Assembly (NCBI RefSeq): GCF_022095615.2
Contig: NZ_CP155559.1
Location: forward strand, 3,221,501 to 3,285,500
DNA: 64,000 bases
From: Bacillus thuringiensis
GTDB lineage: Bacteria; Bacillota; Bacilli; Bacillales; Bacillaceae_G
Reading direction: 5' to 3'
Under the pieces are notes generated by a model. It made no database searches. It was not told where the DNA came from and was given only the letters and a program-made list of their open reading frames with translations. This document shows positions 1 through 9,790 of this stretch, piece after piece (position 1 is the first letter of the stretch; every line of letters starts with the position of its first letter). Both the position numbers and the translations under genes were made by a program.

Positions 1-290
1 CTAAAACTAGTGGTACTGTCGTATTTTACGGAATGGCTGGCGGTAATCCTGCGCCCGTTGATCCGCGTATGCTTATGGATACTTCAAAAACGTTAACTGG
101 CGGAGACCTTTGGAACGTGCTTACTACTTTTGAAGAACGTAAGCAGCGCTCTACTCAATTATTTGATTGGATCGCTAGTGGAAAATTAAACATTGCGGGT
201 CCTACTACATTCTCTTTACAAGACGGTGCCCGTGCTCATGAATTATTAGAAAGCCGTAAAAGTACTGGGAAGATTTTATTAATCCCATAA
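1..290 (+). CDS. Zinc-type quinone oxidoreductase, C-terminal part (5' end outside window)
   Basis: The reading frame is open from position 3 and stops at 290, so only about the last 95 codons are present. The visible part contains the end of the Rossmann fold (GTVVFYGMAGG) and the closing segment ARAHELLESRKSTGKILLIP, which is typical of the medium-chain quinone oxidoreductase (Qor) family. Members reduce quinones with NADPH as single-domain cytosolic enzymes. An internal ATG at 33 is not the start, because the conserved TVVFYG strand lies before it. A hairpin terminator follows. The substrate cannot be told from this fragment. Confidence 0.8.
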   Translation, partial: KTSGTVVFYGMAGGNPAPVDPRMLMDTSKTLTGGDLWNVLTTFEERKQRSTQLFDWIASGKLNIAGPTTFSLQDGARAHELLESRKSTGKILLIP

Positions 291-295
291 TACAC

Positions 296-331
296 AAAAG
301 GAAGCTAGATTTCTCTACCTTCCTTTTCTTA
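296..331. terminator. Hairpin between convergent genes
   Basis: The stem AAAAGGAAG-C-TAGA pairs with TCTA-C-CTTCCTTTT around a TTTC loop, with one C-C mismatch. It lies between the stop codons of the oxidoreductase (+) and the phosphatase (-) and could serve both. Confidence 0.6.
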
Positions 332-349
332 TATCTATTTGAGATAGTA

Positions 350-1060
350 TTATATTTCCACACTTTCTTTCCCTTTTGCAACATAGCTCATATCTCCAAC
401 TGACTCGACTGTATATGTTCCACCTTGATATACAACCTTCGTCACACTAGCGTTTTCCACTCCAAGTTTTGTTTTGCTACTGTCTAACATTTCTATTAAG
501 GCAGTAATCAAAAGCCCATGAACGACAACTAATACGTTACCGCCGCCATTTTTAGCAGCTTCTTCACTAATTTGATCAATCTCTGCTTTTATACGAGTAG
601 AAAACAACTCCCAATCTTCCGCTTGTTTCGTAGGATCTGCTGCTCTAATAAGATCAATAACTTCTTGAATAGAAAACTTCATGAGTTCTTCTGGTGACGA
701 AACGCCTGCAGCTTTTCCAACTACATCCCACATATTTTCAAGCTTTTCACCTTCAAAAATACCGAAATTCAATTCTCGTAAATCTTTTCTTTGCTCAAGT
801 TTCAATTTTGACTGCTCACTATATTTTAATACTAAATTAGCAGTTTCAATTGCGCGGCCGCTGTCACTACTATACGCATTCGTAAAATGAATATCTTTTA
901 ATCCTGTTCCTAAATTAGTGGCAACTTCCACACCTTTTTCTACTAACGGAGAGTCTGCCCAACCTTGCGCGCGATGATTCGTATTTAATATTGTTTTACC
1001 GTGTCTTGTAACATATAACGTAACTGCATTCTCATTTCTCTCTGTTTCTCGCTTATTCAT
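350..1060 (-). CDS. Histidine phosphatase family protein (phosphoglycerate mutase-like)
   Basis: The 236-residue protein opens with the family's catalytic motif TRHGKT (His20 as the phospho-acceptor). The second catalytic histidine sits in VVVHGLL near residue 180, and DSGRAIETA and ELNFGIFEG match the conserved core. Such enzymes remove or move phosphate on small molecules in the cytosol. The true substrate is not visible, and a phosphoglycerate mutase role is unlikely to be certain. The start is supported by GGGAG placed 8 bases before ATG. The gene is monocistronic, between a shared terminator and the terminator of the upstream gene. Confidence 0.85.
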   Translation of the reverse strand: MNKRETERNENAVTLYVTRHGKTILNTNHRAQGWADSPLVEKGVEVATNLGTGLKDIHFTNAYSSDSGRAIETANLVLKYSEQSKLKLEQRKDLRELNFGIFEGEKLENMWDVVGKAAGVSSPEELMKFSIQEVIDLIRAADPTKQAEDWELFSTRIKAEIDQISEEAAKNGGGNVLVVVHGLLITALIEMLDSSKTKLGVENASVTKVVYQGGTYTVESVGDMSYVAKGKESVEI

Positions 1061-1145
1061 TCTCTTCGCTCCCTTTACATTGCTAAATCAATTTTACCAT
1101 CTTAATTATTCATAGAGCAAAATATACGTCAGTAATATTCTTACT

Positions 1146-1195
1146 AAAAAAACGCTATCTTTCTGTATATCCCTACAAAAAGATAGCGTCTTTTA
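1146..1195 (-). terminator. Rho-independent terminator of the acetyltransferase gene
   Basis: ACGCTATCTT (1152-1161) pairs perfectly with AAGATAGCGT (1180-1189). On the minus strand the stem is followed by a run of T. It lies just downstream of the gene ending at 1221. Confidence 0.75.
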
Positions 1196-1220
1196 TAATT
1201 ACATTTCTTAACCGATTTTC

Positions 1221-1745
1221 CTACTCAGCAAAAGCACTCGAATATTGCACCATTCCTTCTACACCTTCAAGAGCATTTTCCCTTAATTCCATTACCATAA
1301 ACACTTCATCTGGCACTTCAAATGGTGCTTTTATATTCCATTCACTTGCTTTCTTAAAACCAAATTTCGGATAGTACTCTGGATGTCCTAATACTACAAC
1401 TGACCCGTATCCAAGGTCTTTCGCTTTATCTAAAGCAGCTACAATAAGCTTTCCACCAATTCCTTTTTTCTGATGGCCCCTAGCAACTGAAACCGGTGCA
1501 AGTGCTAATGATTCTACAGAAGTTCCATTCTGTTCTATCTTAATTTTGGATAACATAATGTGACCGACTATTTCCTCATCTACCGCAACAATTGATAATG
1601 CAGGAACAAATGCTTCACATTCTCTAATACGTTTTACAAGTTCATGTTCTGTTTTATCACTAAATTCTTCATGTAAAAATGCTTGTTGTACAACTTCTTC
1701 TGTTTTTCTATAATCGTTTTTTTGTTCTTGTCTAATCGTTACCAT
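1221..1745 (-). CDS. GNAT family N-acetyltransferase
   Basis: This 174-residue single-domain protein has the acetyl-CoA binding loop in the form RGHQKKGIGGKLI, preceded by the beta-4 strand SLALAPVSV. The later segment YYPKFGFKKA is the typical 'y-p-kfGF' helix and strand of YjbC/YhbS-like acetyltransferases. It would move an acetyl group from acetyl-CoA to a small amine; the acceptor is unknown. AGAGGAT precedes the ATG, and the stop of the upstream MutS2-like gene overlaps this ribosome binding site. The two genes are only 6 bp apart and are therefore probably co-transcribed. Confidence 0.85.
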   Translation of the reverse strand: MVTIRQEQKNDYRKTEEVVQQAFLHEEFSDKTEHELVKRIRECEAFVPALSIVAVDEEIVGHIMLSKIKIEQNGTSVESLALAPVSVARGHQKKGIGGKLIVAALDKAKDLGYGSVVVLGHPEYYPKFGFKKASEWNIKAPFEVPDEVFMVMELRENALEGVEGMVQYSSAFAE

Positions 1746-1751
1746 TCTATA

Positions 1752-3653
1752 TTATCCTCTATTCTTTCTTATTTCTTTTTGGATTTTACGAAGCGCTTTT
1801 TTCGATCCGCGTTCAATATCATGCTGCATTTTTCTTTCTTTATAATCGACAAATAGTGTATTTAAATCGTATCCCTCTGGGTATAATTCTTTTGCCGCTA
1901 CCTCTAACGTAATACGTTTTACATTCACTTCAACGAATTCACCGTTATAATATACAACGACGTTATAGAAATTATCTATTTCCTTATAGATAATACCAAA
2001 ATCATCATAATCTAATACATTTACACGATCGCCGATTTTATACTCGTAATGGTTTTCTCTTTTTTCTTGCACGAATTTCGGTTTTCTAATTTTACTTTCA
2101 TTCACTTTTTCTAAAGCGTACTCTTTATTTCCCATATACTCTTTCGCTCTTTTCAGTACATGTTCTTTTACGCTCATTTTATTCGCAATCCAAAGTGCAT
2201 TACTTTCCCCTGATTTACCGATCACTATTTTATATAGAGGCTCTAATGTCTCACTATTAAATTGCATTGCTGCATTCATAAAATCATCGTGCATTTCTGA
2301 GAAGCGTTTAATTTCACCGTAATGCGTACTCGCAACTGTAATACATCCTGCAAGGTACAACTCTTCTAAAATAGAAATTGCAAGTGCTGCTCCTTCATTC
2401 GGTTCAGTCCCGCTTCCTATTTCATCAAATAATAGCAACGTATTATTATTTGCCATCCTCATAACCTCGGATAGATTTTTCATATGAGATGAAAATGTAC
2501 TTAGTGCATTTTCAATACTTTGATTATCACCAATATCTACAAATACATTTTCGAAAATAGCAATTTCTGTTTCTTTATCTCCAGCAATATGCAGACCTGA
2601 CATTGTCGCTAATGTTAACAATCCGATTGTTTTTAATACAATTGTCTTCCCGCCCGCATTTGGTCCTGTAATAATTAAACTACGATAGTCTTGACCGATT
2701 TCAAAGTGTAACGGTACTACTTTCCCATTTAAAAGCGGATGCTTACAATTTACTAAATGAATGTAGCCATGATCATTTAATTTCGGCTCTATTCCATCAA
2801 TTGATTTACTAAACTTCGCTTTCGCAAATACCATATCATACTGACTAATTAGCTCCATGTTAATCTTTATACTATAAATGTTTTCTAACACCATTCCTGA
2901 TAAAGTCGCTAAAATCTGATACTCTTCAACCGCTTCTTCTGCTTTCAAACCTGCTAATTCTGCATTCAATTTCGTAACCGTATGCGGTTCTATAAATACA
3001 GTAGAACCTTTAGCGGACGCTTCAACTATACTTCCCGCAACTTGATTTTTATAAGAAGATTTAATTGGAATCGTATACCTATCATCCTTCTTACTAATAA
3101 AGAATTCTTGAATATACTTCTTATTTGCACTACTATTTAAAAACTTCGTTAAACGTTCTTTTATTTTCCCATCTACCGAATCAATGTTATTTCGAATTCG
3201 TTTTAACTCTTTACTTGCAGCTGCATCAATACTATTACCTTTAATTGAAAAGTTAATTTCCTCTTCAATACTTTTATATTCAGTCATTGAATTTGCATAA
3301 GAAGCCAATACTGGCGCAAAAAATTCTTTATCTAACATAAATTTTTTAATCTTTCTACAGCCACGTAAAAAGTCAGAAACACTTACTAATTCTTCTGGAT
3401 CTAAAATCAGCCCTTTTTCTATTTTTTGAATTGTACTAGCAATATTAGAAATGCCGAAGAAAGGAACATGCCCTTCTGCATCTAATATAGCTCGTGCTTC
3501 TGTCGTTTCATTCAAGCGATTCCTCACTACTTTTATACTCGTACTCGGCTCTAATTTGTTTAATAATTCCTTACCTAATCCACTTACACAATAAGATTTC
3601 ACTATATCCTTTAATTCGTTATATTGTAACTTTTCAAAAGTCATCGTATTCAT
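1752..3653 (-). CDS. MutS2-like DNA-binding ATPase without Smr nuclease domain
   Basis: The 633-residue protein has the MutS-family core: a helical clamp/lever region, Walker A GPNAGGKT at about residues 330-337, and Walker B LLLFDEIGSGTEP. The region GSIVEASAKGSTVFIEP before the ATPase is characteristic of MutS2 rather than MutS1. Standard MutS2 is near 780 residues and ends in an Smr endonuclease domain. Here the protein ends in a KOW-like GDRVNVL segment and a basic tail, with no Smr domain. MutS2 family members act on recombination intermediates or stalled ribosomes, but this shorter paralogue may do something else. The start at 3653 is preferred because GAGGAG lies 8 bases upstream; a GTG five codons earlier overlaps that site. 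Confidence 0.85.
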   Translation of the reverse strand: MNTMTFEKLQYNELKDIVKSYCVSGLGKELLNKLEPSTSIKVVRNRLNETTEARAILDAEGHVPFFGISNIASTIQKIEKGLILDPEELVSVSDFLRGCRKIKKFMLDKEFFAPVLASYANSMTEYKSIEEEINFSIKGNSIDAAASKELKRIRNNIDSVDGKIKERLTKFLNSSANKKYIQEFFISKKDDRYTIPIKSSYKNQVAGSIVEASAKGSTVFIEPHTVTKLNAELAGLKAEEAVEEYQILATLSGMVLENIYSIKINMELISQYDMVFAKAKFSKSIDGIEPKLNDHGYIHLVNCKHPLLNGKVVPLHFEIGQDYRSLIITGPNAGGKTIVLKTIGLLTLATMSGLHIAGDKETEIAIFENVFVDIGDNQSIENALSTFSSHMKNLSEVMRMANNNTLLLFDEIGSGTEPNEGAALAISILEELYLAGCITVASTHYGEIKRFSEMHDDFMNAAMQFNSETLEPLYKIVIGKSGESNALWIANKMSVKEHVLKRAKEYMGNKEYALEKVNESKIRKPKFVQEKRENHYEYKIGDRVNVLDYDDFGIIYKEIDNFYNVVVYYNGEFVEVNVKRITLEVAAKELYPEGYDLNTLFVDYKERKMQHDIERGSKKALRKIQKEIRKNRG

Positions 3654-4129
3654 TTTGTTTCTCCTCACTATGATTGATTTTTATCATAAATGAAGATACC
3701 TACCCATTAGATTCCAATGAGCTCTACATTATTCAATTACCATTTTTATACATTAAATATATATACAAAAAAGCTGCGGGGATACCGCAGCTTTTACATT
3801 TACAAGGCATGTGTAATAACATATGAGGAAATAAGCCATAAAAAAACGGATGGCACTCCTCTTATTACACGCTTTATAAAGTATTGTAGGTATCTTCATA
3901 GGTATCGAAATAAATCCATGACAAAATTAGGGGTATGCTATACATAAAAATCCCCTGGTCTTATCCGATTTATTTCATTAAATTTTTCCTATTTAGTACC
4001 TACCGCACTCACAAAAAGCACCTCTCATTAATTTATATTATAGTCATTGAAATCTAATTTACTGAAATCATCATACTATATGTTTTGTAAGAAGTAAAGG
4101 TGTCATACCTTTATAACTATGCAGCATGT

Positions 4130-4147
<18 letters not shown>
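3654..4147. other. Intergenic region with inverted repeats, no convincing gene
   Basis: A 76-codon open frame at 3717-3947 (+) has no ribosome binding site and no recognisable family, and it runs through a hairpin, so it is not called. The stretch holds a 14-bp inverted repeat pair, an internal hairpin, and the possible promoter of the MutS2-like gene. Confidence 0.6.
3690..3899. repeat. Region bounded by 14-bp inverted repeats
   Basis: ATGAAGATACCTAC at 3690-3703 recurs inverted as GTAGGTATCTTCAT at 3886-3899. Between them, at 3769-3795, is a strong hairpin (AAAAGCTGCGG with CCGCAGCTTTT). The layout resembles a small B. cereus repeat element or MITE, but I could not match it to a named one. 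Confidence 0.45.
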
Positions 4148-5791
<1,644 letters not shown>

Positions 5792-5892
5792 TTATTTTTA
5801 GTCTAACTTCAAATATTCAACGTAGTTTTAATTTCACATCTCATTCAAGATTGTTTACAATTTATCTATAAAAGCATAACGGGGGGATTTCT

Positions 5893-6684
5893 ATGACCGA
5901 CTTTCAAAAGCAATTTTTTGCAAGATTACATATAGAAGAAAAAGACACAGTTTCATTTGAAGATTTACCTAACATTATGTACGCAATGGCACAAACTGTC
6001 CCATTTGAAAACTTAAATGTTCTCGAAAAGAATTTTAAAGAAATATCAAAAGAAAATTTGAACGAGAAAATTTTAGTAAATAACCGTGGCGGTCTTTGTT
6101 ATGAACTCAACCCCACTATGTATTACTTCCTGAAAGACTCTGGATTCGATGTTCATCTCGTTTCAGGAACAGTGTATAACGCTGCAAATTCTATATGGGC
6201 TGTTGATTCTGGCCATATAGCAACTGTTTTAACACATCATAATGAACTTTATTTAATTGAAGTAGGATTCGGATCATACTTACCTCTTGCACCTGTTCCT
6301 TTCTCAGGTGAAGTCATTCACTCCGTTACAGGAGATTATCGTATTCGTAAAGAAATAACCGAAAAAGGAAACTACATTTTAGAGATGCGTAAAAATAATG
6401 AGTTTTTGGATCAATCTTCTGCTGATGATTGGACGTTAGGCTATGCATTTTATATAGAAGCAGTTGATGAAGAAAAAGCAAATGCAGCACAAAAGATTAT
6501 TGTCGAACATAAGGGCTCACCGTTTAACAAAGTACCTCTTATTGTAAAACTAACTGAAGATGGGCATGCATCTTTAACAAAGGATAGTCTGACAGTAGCA
6601 AAGAACGGTAATAAAACGAAAGAAACCGTTACAGACATGCAATATACAAACCTTTTACATTCAAAATTCGGAATTACACTATAA
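5893..6684 (+). CDS. nat: Arylamine N-acetyltransferase with Cys-His-Glu triad
   Basis: This 263-residue cytosolic enzyme transfers acetyl groups from acetyl-CoA to arylamines and hydrazines. Cys69 lies in the family motif RGGLCYE, His108 in SGHIA, and the third triad position in LIEVGFG is Glu123 where most family members have Asp. FENLNV near residue 36 is also conserved. A Cys-His-Glu triad has been described for a B. cereus NAT isoenzyme, and this gene is probably that one or a close relative. GGGGGG precedes ATG by 8 bases. A strong hairpin terminator follows, so the gene stands alone. Confidence 0.92.
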   Translation: MTDFQKQFFARLHIEEKDTVSFEDLPNIMYAMAQTVPFENLNVLEKNFKEISKENLNEKILVNNRGGLCYELNPTMYYFLKDSGFDVHLVSGTVYNAANSIWAVDSGHIATVLTHHNELYLIEVGFGSYLPLAPVPFSGEVIHSVTGDYRIRKEITEKGNYILEMRKNNEFLDQSSADDWTLGYAFYIEAVDEEKANAAQKIIVEHKGSPFNKVPLIVKLTEDGHASLTKDSLTVAKNGNKTKETVTDMQYTNLLHSKFGITL

Positions 6685-6687
6685 GCA

Positions 6688-6718
6688 TGAAAGCCTTGCT
6701 ATTTTAGCAAGGCTTTCA
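6688..6718 (+). terminator. Terminator of nat
   Basis: TGAAAGCCTTGCT pairs perfectly with AGCAAGGCTTTCA around an ATTTT loop, followed by TTTT. Confidence 0.85.
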
Positions 6719-6800
6719 TTTTCCAGCAGGGATTTTTTGCAATTTGTTGTATTTCATAGTTATATAGGAATATAACTACATATTTAGAAAGGAAATGATT

Positions 6801-8588
6801 ATGACAGAACTTAAAGGTCGACTACAAGTAGCTGATAAAGAGAAATGGGATTTAACGGATATATACCATAGCATTGAAGATTGGGAAAGCGATTTTCATA
6901 AAATTGAAGTATTAACGAAAGAATTACACGAGTTTAATGGACATATTCACGATGGTAACAGTTTATTAGCCTATTTAACAAAGAGTGAAGAAATTTCTAG
7001 CATAATATCTTTAATGTTCGCTTATGCGCGATTACAATCTGATCTTGATACGCGCGATACTGACGCTCAATCTCTTGTCGATAAAGTGTCACAATTACAT
7101 GTGAAAGTAAGTGCGGCTAAATCGTTCTTTTCCCCATTCTTACTTAGCGTAGATGAAAACACATTACATTCTTACATAGAAGAAGCAGAAGGTTTACAAT
7201 ATTATAAAGAAGACTTATTTGAATTATACCGTTATAAAAAACACGTATTGAATAAAGACCAAGAAGAGATTTTATCACAAATGGGTGAAGCACTTTCCTC
7301 TCCGCAGCATACATATGGCATGTTAAATAATGCGGATATACTATTTGGTGAAGTGACTACTGATGATGGAGAAAAAGTTGCTTTAACGCGCGGAATGTAT
7401 GCAAAATTAATAGAAGATGAAAATCGCGAGAAACGTAAAGAAGCCTATAAAGCTTATTACAAACCATACGTTCAATTAAAGAATTCTATCGCTTCTACTT
7501 TATCTGCTGCTATTAAAAATAATGTTACTGTTTCAAAGCTAAGAAAATATCCATCAGCTTTAGAAAAGTCATTATTTGGCGACATGGTTCCGAAAGAAGT
7601 ATATGAAAATTTAATTGAGACGACGAAAAAAAATATTCAATCATTACATACCTATAATGAACTTCGAAAAGAAAAATTAAATGTAGATGAACTACGTCAA
7701 TACGACTTGGGCGTTGATTTAGTAGCGGGTGTAAAACAAGACATTCCATATGACAAAGCATTTGACATGATGATCGAATCACTAGCTCCATTAGGTGAAG
7801 AATATATTGAAACATTAAAAAGCTTTAAAGATAAACGTTATATCGACGTGAGAGAAACGCCAGGAAAACGTTCCGGTGCTTATAACTTTGGTGTATATGG
7901 TGTTCATCCTTTCATTCTTTTAAATCATCACGATGATTTAAATAGCCTTTTCACCCTTACTCACGAATGTGGTCACGGTATGCATACACATTACTCACAC
8001 GGATACCAACCAAGAATTTCTGCACACTATACTATTTTTGTCGCAGAAGTCGCTTCTACAGTAAATGAAGTGCTATTAATTCATCATTTATTAAAAGAAG
8101 CAAAAGATGCTAATGTACGTAACCATTTAGTAAACCATTTCATCGAGAAATTTAAAGGCACTTTCTTTACACAAATTATGTTCGCAGAGTTTGAAAAAAT
8201 CACACATGAAATGGCGCAGCAAGGTAAACCATTAAATGCCCAAGTCTTTAGCGAAGTTTATGAAAACTTGTTTAGAGAGTATAATGGCGACTCTCTCGTA
8301 TTTGACGAAGAAGTAAAATACGGCTGGGCTAGAATACCGCATTTTTATCGTCCATTTTACGTGTACAAATATGCAACTGGATTCGCTTCTGCAATCCAAA
8401 TTGCTGATAAGTTATTGAGCGGCGATCCAAATGCTCAAAAACATTATATTGAATTCCTTAAAGGTGGAAGTTCTGACTATCCATTAAATCTACTGAAAAA
8501 AGCTGGTGTTGATTTAACTACGCCAGAACCGATTGAAAGTGCACTAAATCGTTTCAGCTCACTTGTTGAAGAGTTTTCAGCATTATAA
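6801..8588 (+). CDS. pepF: Oligoendopeptidase F (M3 zinc metallopeptidase)
   Basis: The 595-residue protein belongs to the M3B family that cuts oligopeptides of about 7-17 residues in the cytosol. The zinc motif HECGH is at residues 388-392, followed by the third-ligand helix with VAEVAST near residue 415. The N-terminal helical region (KWDLTDIYHS onward) and the closing GGSSDYPLNLLKKAGVD are family signatures, and the length is standard. ATG at 6801 is preferred over the ATG two codons earlier, because AAAGGA lies 8 bases before it. The gene stands alone and ends at a long symmetrical terminator shared with the converging aguA-like gene. Confidence 0.95.
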   Translation: MTELKGRLQVADKEKWDLTDIYHSIEDWESDFHKIEVLTKELHEFNGHIHDGNSLLAYLTKSEEISSIISLMFAYARLQSDLDTRDTDAQSLVDKVSQLHVKVSAAKSFFSPFLLSVDENTLHSYIEEAEGLQYYKEDLFELYRYKKHVLNKDQEEILSQMGEALSSPQHTYGMLNNADILFGEVTTDDGEKVALTRGMYAKLIEDENREKRKEAYKAYYKPYVQLKNSIASTLSAAIKNNVTVSKLRKYPSALEKSLFGDMVPKEVYENLIETTKKNIQSLHTYNELRKEKLNVDELRQYDLGVDLVAGVKQDIPYDKAFDMMIESLAPLGEEYIETLKSFKDKRYIDVRETPGKRSGAYNFGVYGVHPFILLNHHDDLNSLFTLTHECGHGMHTHYSHGYQPRISAHYTIFVAEVASTVNEVLLIHHLLKEAKDANVRNHLVNHFIEKFKGTFFTQIMFAEFEKITHEMAQQGKPLNAQVFSEVYENLFREYNGDSLVFDEEVKYGWARIPHFYRPFYVYKYATGFASAIQIADKLLSGDPNAQKHYIEFLKGGSSDYPLNLLKKAGVDLTTPEPIESALNRFSSLVEEFSAL

Positions 8589-8623
8589 AAAGCATGCAGA
8601 GTATATACTCTGCATGCTTTTTT
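8587..8623. terminator. Bidirectional terminator between pepF and aguA
   Basis: An almost perfect palindrome (AAAAAGCATGCAGAGTA and its complement) has A-runs on the left and T-runs on the right, so it can stop transcription in both directions. Confidence 0.88.
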
Positions 8624-8636
8624 CATTTGGGTTACT

Positions 8637-9683
8637 TTATGCTAAATGTTGCTGCGTTACGCAATGAATCATGCCACCATATGCAAACAGCTCATTTACA
8701 TAAATGCCGACAATTCTTCTTCCCGGAAACTGCCCTTCAATGATTTGAAGCCCTAACTTGTCATGCTCATCGCCATATATAGGAACTAATACAACTTCAT
8801 TTCCAATATAAAAATTCAAATATGAGCCCTTACAGTCTGCTTCTTTTACCATTCTTCTTGTCACCGGTACTGGTATGAGCTGAAATGGCTTTCCATCTAT
8901 ATTTCTTGACTGTCGCAATTCTTGATAATGCTTTTCATACGCTTCCAAAAGGTATGATTCACTTTCCCCGAAAGGATCATATTCATAAAGAATTGTATTT
9001 TCATTTACAAAACGTGCTGCACCATCAATATGATAATCTGTATCTTCATCATAATTATCCTCACCGCGAATACCGGTTATCCATATAAAATTCGTTACTC
9101 CTAAATATTTGGTCAACTCCGTTTCAATCTCTTTCTGACTTCGTGTAGGATTTCGATTCTCATTTATAATAGAAGTTTTCGCTGCCATTAAGGTCCCGTT
9201 TCCGTTTACCTCAATTCCTCCGCCCTCTATACAGACACTAGATTCAACTTTTGGAATACTATACCTTTCACTTATTTTAGTTGGTATAATAGCATCATTT
9301 TCATACGGATATTTATCCCCCCAACCATTAAATACCCAGTGTGTTAGGCGGAGATTTCCCTCTTTATCTTTCACAAAGATCGGTCCATTATCTCTTATCC
9401 AAACATCATCAGTTTCCTGAACTAAGAAATCAATTTTATCTATATTTACTTTTTCTTCCATTAACTTTGATTGGACATGTACTTTCTCTTCCTCATCACA
9501 TACAACAATATGCACATTTTCACCGTAATGAAGTTCCTTTGCCATCGCTACCCAAATATCATCTAACTTAGCTTTGTAACCTTCACCTCTATGCGCTTTA
9601 TCATGAGGCCATTGGAGCCATGTCCCCTCATGCTTTTCCCACTCAGCTGGCATATAAAACAAACTATTTTCCATACTTTTCAT
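8637..9683 (-). CDS. aguA: Agmatine deiminase family protein
   Basis: The 348-residue protein belongs to the guanidino-group modifying (PPAD/AguA) fold, which converts agmatine to N-carbamoylputrescine and ammonia. Conserved motifs are WIRDNGPIF, VFNGWG, EGGGIEVNG, NRNP, DTDYHIDG and GGMIHCVTQQ with the predicted catalytic Cys341. No signal peptide is seen, so the enzyme is cytosolic. The start is supported by GGGGTGA six bases upstream. A MerR-type promoter with a dyad lies ahead of it and resembles the one before the neighbouring amidohydrolase gene. Two further family members lie within 7 kb. Activity on agmatine itself is inferred from motifs, not proved. Confidence 0.88.
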   Translation of the reverse strand: MKSMENSLFYMPAEWEKHEGTWLQWPHDKAHRGEGYKAKLDDIWVAMAKELHYGENVHIVVCDEEEKVHVQSKLMEEKVNIDKIDFLVQETDDVWIRDNGPIFVKDKEGNLRLTHWVFNGWGDKYPYENDAIIPTKISERYSIPKVESSVCIEGGGIEVNGNGTLMAAKTSIINENRNPTRSQKEIETELTKYLGVTNFIWITGIRGEDNYDEDTDYHIDGAARFVNENTILYEYDPFGESESYLLEAYEKHYQELRQSRNIDGKPFQLIPVPVTRRMVKEADCKGSYLNFYIGNEVVLVPIYGDEHDKLGLQIIEGQFPGRRIVGIYVNELFAYGGMIHCVTQQHLA

Positions 9684-9714
9684 ACATGTTCACCCCTTCT
9701 TCGAATGTAAGTTC

Positions 9715-9745
9715 AGTCTAAACTTTGACATCGTGTTAAGGTCAA
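9715..9745 (-). promoter_or_regulatory. MerR-type promoter and dyad upstream of aguA
   Basis: On the minus strand -35 TTGACC and -10 TAGACT are 19 bases apart. A dyad with arms TTGACCT and ATGTCAA (9725-9745) starts at the -35 box. A 19-base spacer with a dyad in it is the hallmark of promoters activated by MerR proteins. The central TTAACA is shared with the site at 11585-11605. Confidence 0.65.
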
Positions 9746-9790
9746 CAGGAATATATTCATTTACTTGTAGAAACTTTATAAGGTGACTCT

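Noticed and set aside
3717..3947. 76-codon plus-strand frame
   Set aside because: It crosses a hairpin inside the region bounded by 14-bp inverted repeats and has no ribosome binding site or homology that I recognise.
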